Part shown: one piece after another, positions 1-10,606 of the stretch
Numbering within the stretch: position 1 is the stretch's first letter
Layout: each line of letters opens with the position of its first letter
Assembly: GCF_001625305.1 (NCBI RefSeq)
Contig: NW_017803713.1
Span: 2,632,099-2,696,098 of the forward strand
DNA: 64,000 bases
Reading direction: 5' to 3'
DNA from: Branchiostoma belcheri
Taxonomy: Eukaryota > Chordata > Leptocardii > Amphioxiformes > Branchiostomatidae
The notes under the pieces: model-generated
Database searches by the model: none
Seen by the model: only the letters and a program-made list of their open reading frames with translations
Told to the model about the DNA's origin: nothing
Position numbers and translations under genes: made by a program

Positions 1-2
1 GC

Positions 3-233
3 TGGCTAACCGCCTGGTATGTTATCTGTGTATTCATCCTTCTAAAATCTAACTCCATGGTCTATTTGCCCAAGGACATTTTCTTGTATAATGTCTCTGA
101 TTTGCCCAATTTCTACTCTGTATTCACTGTGGACGAAGACACTTTCGAGGGACCGACGAATCTGGCCGATATGGGTCTGGACGACCATCAGCTAGAAACA
201 CTTGAGGGTACAAACAGTAAATTCAAAAAGTAA
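3..233 (+). CDS. C-terminal exon of an unrecognised membrane protein (5' partial)
   Basis: A frame open from the left edge runs to a TAA at 231-233 and encodes about 76 residues. It begins with a hydrophobic stretch (WLTAWYVICVFILL), which could be a last transmembrane helix. An acidic tail with FTVDEDTFEG and MGLDDHQLETLEG follows and ends in a basic SKFKK. A hydrophobic helix followed by a short charged cytoplasmic-type tail fits the end of a multi-pass membrane protein. The upstream exons lie outside the window and I see no acceptor. I do not recognise the family. The open frame is short, so chance is possible, but the composition looks coding. Confidence 0.35.
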   Translation, partial: WLTAWYVICVFILLKSNSMVYLPKDIFLYNVSDLPNFYSVFTVDEDTFEGPTNLADMGLDDHQLETLEGTNSKFKK

Positions 234-358
234 AATCACCTGTGAGTTTGTCATGGGGTCATCTTAAAGGCATGTTTCCATTGATACAATAATATGCGCT
301 AAATCCACGTACATAACATACCATTGATTGTAAATCATATAATGACCTATAAAGTTAA

Positions 359-919
359 GGGTGCCCTAATTCACCTGCTAATTCCGACCCACCCCTAATA
401 CCGAACTAGTTTGAAAAATCCTTGTTGCGGCGTTATGCATGGGAGCACGTGCCTAAAAATAATCACAAGAATGGACAATGTTTTTGTGTTGATATCGGTT
501 TGAATGCAGGTTTTGCTTTTCAAACAGCCACTTTGGAGCAAGTCAAGTAATACGTAAAAGAGGACTTGTTTGGGACAGAAAACAGTTGTAGATTGTTTAG
601 TCATAATTTGTGTATTATAATTTCTAAACTCTCTTCTCAGATCGACCTGTGTTAAACACTGGGTCGGAATTAGGGCACCCCTGTTGCGATAGAACGTTCC
701 ACCGGCAAAATGACAACAAAAAACTGCCGTGCGTTTCACGAACCATTACGCTTGGGTGCAAGGCGCTACACTCAAGTGAAATACACAGCTGTGCAGCTTT
801 AATCATTGTGATCTTTATCTGCCAATATTATAGCTGATGTTGCGCGGGTTTTTGGTCAGATAAACTATTACCAAAGGTATGTGCGTTTGCATGGAACATA
901 GGTCGGAATTAGGGCACCC
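359..919. repeat. Inverted and direct copies of a GGGTGCCCTAATTC motif
   Basis: GGGTGCCCTAATTC lies at 359-372. Its exact reverse complement lies at 667-680 and again at 906-919. The two right-hand copies share a longer 20-bp core starting at 662 and 901, and a further ATTCCGACC fragment sits at 381-389. The arrangement resembles the termini of one or two nested small inverted-repeat elements. I could not find a clean target-site duplication, so the class is undetermined. Confidence 0.45.
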
Positions 920-991
920 CCCGTTATAACAACAGTAGACAGGCTCTGGCAAAATCACAGTTTTGAGGATTCAATTAAGGAAACTGAAAAC

Positions 992-997
992 TTTATT
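992..997 (-). terminator. Candidate SLBP polyadenylation signal
   Basis: TTTATT on the plus strand gives AATAAA on the minus strand, about 256 bases downstream of the SLBP stop codon. It is the first canonical signal I noticed there. Confidence 0.4.
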
Positions 998-1252
998 CCA
1001 AAGATGTTTTGAGTACACTGGTTTTAAAACATCCGTATTATGTATGTCCATCAACCCTAGAGAACTGTATTCTAAGGGTGAGAATGTGCACAAGGTACTA
1101 GGATGTTAGGTAATATTCATATATACACAAGAGATGAGAAACTGAAAAATCAATCTGCAATCTTATGCAGTAACTTGAAAATACTGAGATGTACGGTTAC
1201 AAACTATAATATGAAAGTGAGTTTTTGGACTTTGAATTCTTTAGTTAACTTG

Positions 1253-3748
1253 CTAGATGGTGAAGGTCTCCTTGTCAATGTCCATGGGGTCCAACAGCTC
1301 CAGGTCAGGAACATCGTCCAAACAGGCCTCCTCCTCAACAACACCTCCAGCTGACACACTGCAGAAACCAACATCATTTAAGATGTTAGAACACTGCAAA
1401 CTGGTATATTCAACATGGCTTTATTGGTCTGTCACAGCTGAAAACGGAATTAAAAACCAAACTATCTATAATACAGGACATCTCAATACAAGAGACCACA
1501 GCGCCAGGTGTATCCATCAAAATTTTTGGATCACAAAAGTCATGGAAAAAATGGATACAATGCCATACCTGACTTGACCCATATCATGATCAGGATCCCA
1601 GTTATGAAGTTTTTTGCGCCATTCCTTAATCCGTCCATCCCACGCACGTCGGCTACACACAGCAAACTTAGTGGGAGTCCACGGATCATCCTTTTTACGG
1701 CCATGTCTGAAAGAAAAAGATGCATTGACATCTCTTCTCAACCTGCCACAGTATTTTCAACAAAATTGGCCTGAATGTTTGAGAACCTCTGGTATGTTTG
1801 AGGTACATGTAATTTGTCTTGCATCTAGTCTTGTCTAGTCATTCTCAAAACAAAGGATGACATAAAAATTATTTCCATACAAATATCCACCAACTTGAAT
1901 AGAGCATAAAACATAACGATAGTATTTGGACTTTTCAATCCCCATTTTCTTACACATTTCCCAAGAAATGCCCACCCTTACATGTTTCTGTGGTGTCGAT
2001 TAGAGCGTTGAATTACTAGTAATAGGTCCCGGGTTCCATACTCACTGTGGCCCGACGTTGTGCCCTTGGGAAAGGCACTTTACATGACTTCCCCACCTGT
2101 ACAGTGGAGTGATGCCCACCGAGCCTCTTAGGCTAATCTGTTTGTGTTCCAAAAACACACTACGGATTTGGTGTGCCAATGTGTCAACATCAGCACATTT
2201 GCCATTGAGAGCCGTTAATAATAAAATAATAAGTAACAATTCCACGTTTCTGGTGCTAGTAATGTATGGCCTTCATGCTTACCTGGGAATGTTCTGGCTG
2301 TAGTTGTCGTACGCCAGTGTGTTTTTGCCATAGTCAATCTGCTTCTGTCTCCTCATGAGAGTGACTTGGTCAGTCTCACAGATGGTTGGGTTTGGATTAC
2401 TGTAGAGACAACACGTAAGCTTCAGTACATGTACAATATTTAAAAATGTCATTTTGTATATCAATATTACTATTAGTAATACAACTTCAGTCTATGTGGT
2501 TCATTTCACAGTACAAAATACATCAATATTATGATAAAAATAGTTAAAGGTTCCATGTAACTTTCAACTACAGTACATGTTGCACTTGCATTTTACCTGT
2601 TGTTTTGTGGGTCGTCACTTCCTGTGGAGTTAGACCTATGATGCTTCCTCTTATACCTGTGAAAAACACAGCAGTCACCACTGTTTGACTCATGAGACAT
2701 ACAATGTACATAACAAAGAAAACAACTTGAACTAATGCAAGCTACTCTTTTCAAGTCCTCATTACTTCATATCTAACGTTACATGTAGATGTCTCTCCGA
2801 AGATACATTTGTAGTTTCACTTGCCCAACCCATAAGGTACTATTAAACCTGTTATCTCACCGCTCTAGTTCATCCTGAATGATGCTGGTCTGTTTCTCAA
2901 ACTCCTCTGCCATCTCATCCCATCCACATTTGGTGCTGTAGGCAGTAGGACTGGAGATTCAAGAACAAGGTGTTTATTAGTCAAAGTTGGAGTTGAGTTA
3001 ATCAAATCATGACTATGGATGAAGCCTAAACCAACAATCAAACTCCAAGACTGCATCATTTAGGTTTCTCATCCTAGTAAACAAAATACATATATTATGT
3101 CGAATTTGTACTGTTTTAATTGCAATGTCTATCTGTGTAATCATTGCTTTCAAGCATAACCCTGAAAGCATAAATCATAGCAAGAAATTTCATAGAATTT
3201 TTTTTAATTTTCAATTTTGGCAAAAGGCAGTTCGCCATCAAACTACATTGAGTAGGAAACTGATCTTCCATTCCCCACCTGTCTGTAGTGCGATTCTGCT
3301 CCTTCTGCCGGTAAACATGTGGCTTGTAACAAGAACTCCTGTCATTTGTCATCTTCTCATAGCTCCTATCTCGAAATGGCCGTCTGTTGTCACTCCTGAA
3401 ACAGCAAAGTAGAGATGGATTTTGTTTGTGCCAGCTGAAAACATCATACTTTTTATAAATTATCAACACAGCAGTAACGTTAATGTTAGCTTTCTACGGG
3501 AATTGTAGTAAGTTATATTTAATAGTAACCTACCGATCGCTTCTGTTTTCCCGACGCCGCTCAGATTCATGATGTCTTCCTCGGTCGCCATTCCGTGATT
3601 GTCTTTCTTCACGTTCACCATAACGCGGGCCACTCCTTGGTCGCTGTACCTGGCCATTTCCCTTGAAAATACGAAATTCTGCGTCCCTCGAACTTTCCAT
3701 TCTACCCAACATTTCTATCGAATTTGTGGCTGGGTAATTTAAGATCAA
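1253..3748 (-). CDS. SLBP: Histone RNA stem-loop binding protein
   Basis: Binds the 3' stem-loop of replication-dependent histone mRNAs and supports their processing, export and translation. Seven exons on the minus strand: 3748-3534, 3395-3279, 2935-2861, 2656-2597, 2399-2283, 1706-1569, 1358-1253. All have GT/AG borders and join in frame. The diagnostic RNA-binding domain is split over exons 5 and 6: [18 protein letters not shown], then [14 protein letters not shown], then [14 protein letters not shown], matching the conserved YGKNT, SRRxWD and WDP signatures. The N-terminus is rich in Arg, Asp and Ser. The C-terminus is acidic ([17 protein letters not shown]). In-frame ATGs occur at 3748, 3712 and 3700; the last gives 259 residues, close to the usual 270. 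The gene is divergent from CDC25 with a shared promoter. Confidence 0.96.
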
Positions 3749-4394
3749 AATGTCGAATTATCACAGATTAAAACACGAAGGTAACCAAAACTGCAAGAGA
3801 AAATTTCTGGCGCCAGACAAATTTCGCGGGAACTGAATTTCCCAGGATGCCTTCGGAATCTTACATTATCGATATAGGTAAAGATAAAAGGACTTGATCA
3901 TATCGTGTGCAAAAAGATACACTTAAAATTCTATAACTGATAAAATATATAAATAATAAAATGTTTTATACGTAAAAAGTTACTCAAATGCCGTGATTGC
4001 CTTTACTTTTTTATCTCTGTTTTTTAAATAATTGTACATATCGCCTATTCTTGCATGGACTAAACTATGCGCCACAGGATTGGCCAGGGAGTGGCTAATT
4101 TGCATATGTGTTATTTTTCGAAAATGGCGGACTTACACTACAGGCTTTTAGCTTGTTAGCTTGCTTAGCAATCTCGTGATTTTAGCTTTACCCTGCCTTT
4201 GCCTTATTTCCTCCAAAATAACTAGATGTGGACACCCTCAGTTCCTCGTATGTGCATCATAATCTGCTGATCTTGTAGTGTAGTGGCGCCGTAGCCGCCT
4301 ACTTAGGCTCACTTAGGGGGACGCTTTGTGTTGTCTGACGTTGGAGCAGTCCCGAGTGTAAAAGGAGATCTTCCAGCAGCTGACCTTATCCAAA
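3749..4394. promoter_or_regulatory. Bidirectional promoter of SLBP and CDC25
   Basis: About 0.65 kb separates the two divergent start codons. Visible motifs include an E2F-like TTTCGCGGGAA (3822-3832), a palindromic TCTGGCGCCAGA (3806-3817), an inverted CCAAT box (4079-4083), an octamer ATTTGCAT (4098-4105) and a YY1-like AAAATGGCGG (4121-4130). I see no convincing TATA box at a sensible position. These sites suit cell-cycle-regulated genes. The motif calls are by eye and the exact transcription starts are unknown. Confidence 0.6.
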
Positions 4395-7300
4395 ATGGCC
4401 AGTCCGCCGGTCACAGACGCTGAAATAACAGAGAAAGAGGTGGCACACGCGTGTGGTGATTGCCACGAGACACAGCAGCCTGATTCGTCTACGGAACACA
4501 CGTCTAACCAGAGAGTTTTTTCCCTGGAGTTGGACCTTGCTCTTCCCATCAATGGCGGAGGGAGCGCTGTCAAGCCATCTGCCGCCCACACGAGCGACAT
4601 CCGTCCCGAGCTGGTGGTGTCTCCGATGTCTGACCTGGCTATGAACGTCAGCATGTGTGAATTAAGGTCAGTATTGTGCATTTATTCAGCACAGTGTGTC
4701 GTTTCGCATACCCTCAGATCTTATGGATACTGAAGGTGTGTTTATGCAAGGACATCGTGTATAATTATGTCCTTGGTTTATGTTTTACCATGTAATATTT
4801 GCTCGTTGAGAATGATTGATCATAAGATGTAACTTCAATTAATAATCAATATAATAATAATTTTTTTTTCTCAGTGATGGAACACCCAAGCGTCGACTTC
4901 AATTATGCCTTACCCCAACCCCACAAAGGGTCGAATCAGAGACACCGGTCATCAGAAGGATTTCCTCCATCTCTTCTTACTCAGGTACAATGTGAACATG
5001 TAACGTTATAACTTTATCCTGGGTAACATCCTGGTTAGTTAACATCTGCCCCAAAAGGTGACTAGTGCAGCTGTATCTGTATAGCCGGTATAACTGCCCT
5101 TTGGCGTAACACACCTGCTAAAGCTGCAGCAGATGTAAGGGATGGTACACTACAGGATCAGATGTTTCTCCACATGTTTGACAAAAGGCATGTAAGGACA
5201 TGACAGTCTTGCCTTTAACTTAGATACACCTTAGAGAGGATGGCATGTATACATTGTATATAGCAAACAACTCCAATGTGCAGCTAAAGCTTTATACAGC
5301 TTAAATTGACTTTATGCAACTCAGCTTTTATTGATCAGCTCTTGACCTGGAAGGGTGATGCTCCTAAATATATTATATATTTAACTTTTCTGAGTAAGGC
5401 CACACCGATTTAATTTTATGGATGACATCCTCTGAAGACCCCCAAACTAGTGCGCGCGGGCGAAAAAAATAAAAATCCGGCCAAAAATAAAAATGCTACA
5501 AAACCACAGGAATACAAACCTGGTATTGTGAATTTGGCGCATTACATAGCGACGTATATGACAGGCCGACACATGCTGAATTTTTGCGGAATATATGAAT
5601 CGACACTGCTGTACGTATGTACTGAGTTCTTGAGTCTTGGAGCTTCGGTAGCCTGGCTGCCGTCAACCAGAGTTATCACCACCATGCACTACCCAGGCCT
5701 AAAGCCAGGCTAGAGCCTCGGAATACGTGATCTTTTTTTTTTGTTGAGATCGGGCGAAAATCAATGCGCGCGCGGATGTCATCCATAAAATTAAATCGGT
5801 GTGGCCTAAATGATAAACATCCTGTAACTTGTTCTGTTGAATGAAATCACAGCTTCCCCAAACCACGTGGAAGACTCTCCCACCATCCAGCAAATGTGAG
5901 TAGACTGAAATTTCTCCACATGTCAAAAATGATGTAAAAAAAGGAATACCGTATATGGCATAGAAGTATGTTTTCCCTTTTCAGCCAGACAGTTCTTATT
6001 ATTTTGTACATGTAGTAAGGAAAAAAAGCTTACGACACCCCATGTATATACATTGTACAAATGTACAATTGTATTTACCATACACATGTCTTCCTTCAGG
6101 TTGCAGAACAGGAATCCTGCTCTAAGGTAGATCTCAGTCTACAGTACATGAACTGCTACCAAATGAACATGTTTGCCTAAACTTTTGGTCCTGGATGGAC
6201 TGTTGTTTGTTTTTGAAGTACAGTTGCAATTTTCAGTTGTACAAAAATTGTCTACATTTAAAGTTGTCAACATTGTCAATTTCGCTAAATAGGTGTGATT
6301 TCACTAACTCATTACTAGACATTGACAGTGACACAAGGCTTACTGATAGATTTTTACCAGCTTGATATATTTCTTTGTGTGATAATCCTTTTTCAGAAAA
6401 CCATTATCATTACGGCGCCACCAGTCCATGCCAGTAAGTACTCATCCAACTCAAGATTATTCTGTCAGTGTGACACTCTGTCAAGTACTAGTATTAAGCA
6501 GCAAAGAAGTCTGGCATGATAACCCCAGATACTACTACTACTACCGGTAGTAGGTGACTGTACAATCAGTGAAGCTGATCAGTGCTTGAATCGAAATCAG
6601 GTAGTTCAAATTACAGAATTACTTGGACAGCTTCATTAGTTAGGAGTAGGAGGTAGGAAGTATCAGGTTAGACTTTTTTTAGCAAATCCTCATGGACTGA
6701 TGTGTTATGTTATGTCACTCAGGTCCATTTCCAGGGATTCAGTCAGGAGTTAGACAGACAGAAGGAGAATGTTGAGGATGTTACCTCAGGCAGCAATGAG
6801 TCAAGCCAACAGGTACGATACAGAAGTCTTGGTTGGTTACTTATGTCATTAGTACTGCGTAGCTCAATAACATGCTTATAAATGTATACTCTTCACCCTA
6901 TAGTAATGGTAGAAAAATTTGGTGCAGACTCAGATCTCATGCACTTAGATTGATGATCTTAGTGGAGGAAATTATAGTCCCAACCTTTTCCATAATGCCA
7001 TGATTTTCTTCTTTGTGAAGAGGAAGGAAGAAGCAGAGGTGGAGAGTCGTCCCTTTCGAGTGCCAAATAGACCTCCTACCAAACGTGGCCTGCACCTCCC
7101 GCCTCAGGTAAGGCATTGTCCATGGAACAGTGGATTCATGGCAATATTTGTGATACATTACTATACATATACATTTGTACTTGAAAACATGCAATTTATT
7201 TGTGCATATGATTAACCACATTAGTTTTCTGTGAATCTACCTGCTTAGTTTTTAATCACCAAAGTCAACCAAGCAGATGCAGCTATCAAGAGGCCTGACA

Positions 7301-10300
7301 ATAGAACGCGTGCATACCCTGATTCATATCAGGACTATAGTGAAGGATGGGTTTCTGTTTACTGCAGTGTTTAAAGAAGTCTCCAACAGCACCAGGGAGT
7401 TTAGAAGTAGCTGCAGAGAGTTCAGCAGCTCTGCCACAGGCACCGGCTCATTTTTTTGATGTGGACAATGACGATGACTTCCTGGAGTTACTGGTGGCAG
7501 AGCAGGGCCAGGTATGTAGTAAGGAAGTCAGTAAACACACAGGATTCCACTTAGCTAGTGTGAACAGGATGTGATGATAGCCTATTTACTGCACATGTTT
7601 TATTACAGTGTAATGTGTTGGACTAAGAAAGTATGACTAAACGTACCCCGGTAAAACCATACAGCCTCCTGAAGTACAAACCTTTGCCAAGGCAGATCAC
7701 CTACTGTCTCAGATTGTAAGAAATGTAAGTAAGCTTAAAGGCTTTCACATTAGAATAGTGTTCCATTTACAGGTAAGGCTGAAGTCTGGTTGTAACAGCA
7801 AGGGCATGTACATACTAGATACAGCTGTCAGCATTTCTGCTTTTGGCAAGTTTTGCTGCCCATCTATAATTTATCTTTACCCAGGCCTGTTGAAATTGTT
7901 GCAGAAATAATTCCTGAATTCAAATCTAATTTAAAAATCTCTCTCATGATCAATTACCTTCTCCAGGTTGCTGAAGAGAAAGTTTCGTCAAGTCTGATGA
8001 GTTTAATGAATGCCCCACTGCTTAGTTCTGAGGCTGGGCACAAATCTCCTGGTGAAACACCCAAGGTTTGTGCTATTATTGTGTAGCTGTACAGTACTAG
8101 CTGTGTAGAGATCTTTAAGAGAAACTTCCAGGCTTAACTTCATTGTATGTAAAGTCTTCAATGACAAAGTGTTTGACTAGGTAGACACAGATCTTCAGGT
8201 TAGTATCTTTCTGTAATATTCCAGTTAGATGTGTATATTATAAATAAAAGTGACTTCACACATCAATTGTATTGCTTGAAGAAATGAAGAATAACTTATG
8301 TTAAGCCATGTGTGTTGTGGTGTTGTCAAGTGTCTGATGTTTTCTGATATTCTGTGAAGGTTTCTGAACGGGGCCAACCACGGGGGCTTTTCCGCTCTCC
8401 GAGTGCACCCAGGCTGACTGGACTGAAGCGGTCGGAATGTTCCACACGACGTGCCAGCCCTCTCAACAAGAGGAGAAAAAGTGTGTGTGAAGATGAACCT
8501 ACAGTCCAGGTGAGCTGGTAACTAAGTATTGTTACATTGCATAAACTGGAGATGCAGAAGCTAATTACTTTTTAGCTACAATAGCAATTATTAGTAAGTA
8601 ACTTAGTTTTTTTCTAATTTGTGCTTTGGTTATTCCCAGCCTGTACGGTCACCTCTCTATCGTTCCCACTCCATTTGCGAGGTCGGTGGATTTTCACATT
8701 ACCTGAATGCAGGTGAGCTTCTTAGGATTGATATTATGTTCTCTGTCTATTTATAAGAAATGACTAAATTTAATGTGTCACAAGGTATTTTTGGATGCGC
8801 ATAACTTTGAATCAGATGATAATAAAAATTATGTACAGTATATGTGTTATGTGCAGAATTTCATCTGCATGTTTCATCTTTCAGGCGGAGAGGGCCACAA
8901 CTTGATAGGGGACTTTTCTAAGGTAAGATTTCCTTAGCCAGAGCAGTTTGGGGGGTTGGCATTAGTGGTAGAACCATTCAATATTGTACATTGGAGACAC
9001 ACAAAGACAAAAACATTGCAGTATTGGCTCTTTTTCATCTAAGTTAAAGGTAAAAGCTAACAAATATGTGTGTAAGTCTAGAATGCTCAATTCTAAAAGA
9101 GATGATCTTTTTTTACAGCCATACTGCTTACCACTTGTTAAGGGCAAGCATCAAGACCTGAGGAGTATAACACCAGACACTGTAAGTCTGTTTCACCCTG
9201 TCTGGTATGCTGTCCCAACATGTTGTGATCAGATGTGAAGCATCCCATTAAAATGTTTTGTTTTCCTTATTTTGTCTCCATGTCTATGGTCTGTGTCTGT
9301 GTCTTAGTTATCTATCTCTAAGCTTTTTCAAATCCACCCTTCTCCACAGTTGGTTGACCTATTACAAGGTGTGTACAGTGGACAGGTACAACACTTTGAA
9401 ATCATTGACTGCAGATATCCTTACGAGTACAGCGGGGGACACATTAAGGTGGGTGCAAGGATTACTTCTTGAAAGTTGTTTAAAATAGATTGTCCAGTCT
9501 TGACCTCTCCAAGACAAAAGTTAACGTAAGGCCTACCTGGGGATGTTTTATTGTTGAACGTACTTGCCATTTTCAAAAGAATACGAATAGTACATGTTAA
9601 GTTTTTATGGTTATATACTTTCCTCACACTTCATTGCACATGTTGCACACCACTGTGTCACTGTTACAACCTTACCCTTTTCAATGGTTTTACAACCTTA
9701 CCCTTTTCAATGGTTTTGAATGAAACATGCTGAAATATTCTGCAAAGGTATTGGAGGTAAATCTTTGCTAACATTTTCCTCCTGTCGTTGATCTTTTTTA
9801 GGGGGCAAAGAATATCTACAGAAAGGATGAAGTTCTATCAGAGTTACTCTACAATCCACCAAAGTCTGTGGACAGTAACAAACGCCACATCCTGGTGTTC
9901 CACTGTGAGTTCTCATCAGAACGAGCACCCAAACTGTAAGTCATTATTCCATGTCTGTCGGCATCTGTCTTTTTACCGTACAGGGTTTAAAATACTTCTT
10001 TGATGTGTTATTCATAGTACTGGGTCTGTATTTGCTTAGCCTTATTCTTTCAGCCCAGAGTTACAAATTGTAAGAAATCAACAAGATGATTTTGTTTTAT
10101 CCAACACATTTGTTGAATTTAAGAACAATATGTAACTACATGTATATGTCCTTCATAAATTTTCCTCAGGTCCAGATTTCTCAGGAATAAAGACCGAGAT
10201 GCCCACAAGAATTGCTACCCAGGCCTAGATTATCCTGAAGTCTACCTGCTGGACGGTGGCTACAAGGCCTTTTATGAGACCCACAAGGTTAGAGTCATGT

Positions 10301-10606
10301 ACCACATGTACCTGTACCTAAAATAGTCCTTTGTCAAGGCAGTACAAGTCACATAGTCTGTGTTGTTGTTATTGTAGAGCATGTTGACCCTCAAAGCCAC
10401 ACCCCAATGTTACAAAGAGGAACTGAAGTTTTTGTGTTCTTGTAATCCCACAGAGCATGTGTGACCCTCAGAGCTACACCCCTATGCTGCACAAGGACTA
10501 CGGTGATGAGTTGAAGAAGTTCCGCCTGCGGTCCAAGTCGTGGGCGGGCGAGCGCCGGCCCGTGATGAGAGCAGGATTGGCCCAGAGGTTCAACTCAGTC
10601 AGGTGA
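4395..10606 (+). CDS. cdc25: M-phase inducer phosphatase (CDC25 family)
   Basis: A dual-specificity phosphatase that removes inhibitory phosphates from CDK1/CDK2. Seventeen exons: 4395-4666, 4875-4984, 5853-5895, 6100-6126, 6397-6433, 6723-6812, 7021-7107, 7368-7511, 7967-8065, 8360-8509, 8640-8712, 8885-8922, 9119-9181, 9350-9448, 9802-9935, 10170-10287, 10454-10606. They total 1737 nt and 578 residues, like CDC25B. The C-terminal rhodanese-fold domain has [19 protein letters not shown] and the catalytic loop HCEFSSER (Cys about 479, Arg about 485). The tail carries [13 protein letters not shown] and ends RFNSVR. The N-terminal half is regulatory, with SP sites and [13 protein letters not shown], which suits kinase and 14-3-3 control. 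ATG 4395 is the first in frame. Intron 2 holds a MITE, and a decayed copy of the last exon lies in intron 16. Confidence 0.97.
5398..5806. mobile_element. Tourist/PIF-Harbinger-like MITE (409 bp)
   Basis: Perfect 33-bp terminal inverted repeats at 5398-5430 and 5774-5806 begin GGCCACACCGATTTAATTTT. They are flanked by TAA on both sides (5395-5397 and 5807-5809), the 3-bp duplication typical of PIF/Harbinger elements. There is no transposase frame. It lies in CDC25 intron 2 and is related to the element at 50798-51167. Confidence 0.85.
7664..7714 (+). other. Possible 51-nt cassette exon of CDC25
   Basis: An open 17-codon stretch ([17 protein letters not shown]) is bordered by ACAG on the left and GTAAGA on the right, with phase 0 at both ends. 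It could be inserted between the exons ending at 7511 and starting at 7967 without changing frame. I see no family match, so it may be intronic chance. Confidence 0.3.
9664..9715. repeat. Two tandem copies of a 26-bp unit in a CDC25 intron
   Basis: The unit starting TTACAACCTTACCC occurs at 9664-9689 and again, identical, at 9690-9715. It lies in the intron before the catalytic exon. Confidence 0.85.
10378..10432 (+). pseudogene. Decayed duplicate of the last CDC25 exon
   Basis: Directly after a TTGTAG acceptor-like site, the sequence AGCATGTTGACCCTCAAAGC mirrors the start of the true last exon at 10454 (AGCATGTGTGACCCTCAGAG). The similarity continues through ACACCCC and GAACTGAAG. A one-base deletion and an internal deletion break the frame. 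It sits in the intron immediately before the real exon, so a local duplication that decayed is the simplest reading. Confidence 0.6.

Larger units (their letters stand above)
234..1252. other. Intergenic stretch with a thrice-repeated motif; SLBP 3' side
   Basis: This is AT-rich sequence without a convincing gene. It holds three copies of a 14-bp motif (one inverted) and a likely SLBP polyadenylation signal. Open frames here are short and cross the repeated motif. Confidence 0.5.

Noticed and set aside
1..233. Identification of the left-edge fragment as TMEM129, which neighbours SLBP in human
   Set aside because: The TMEM129 C-terminus is a Cys-rich RING-type domain; this fragment has no cysteine pattern of that kind.
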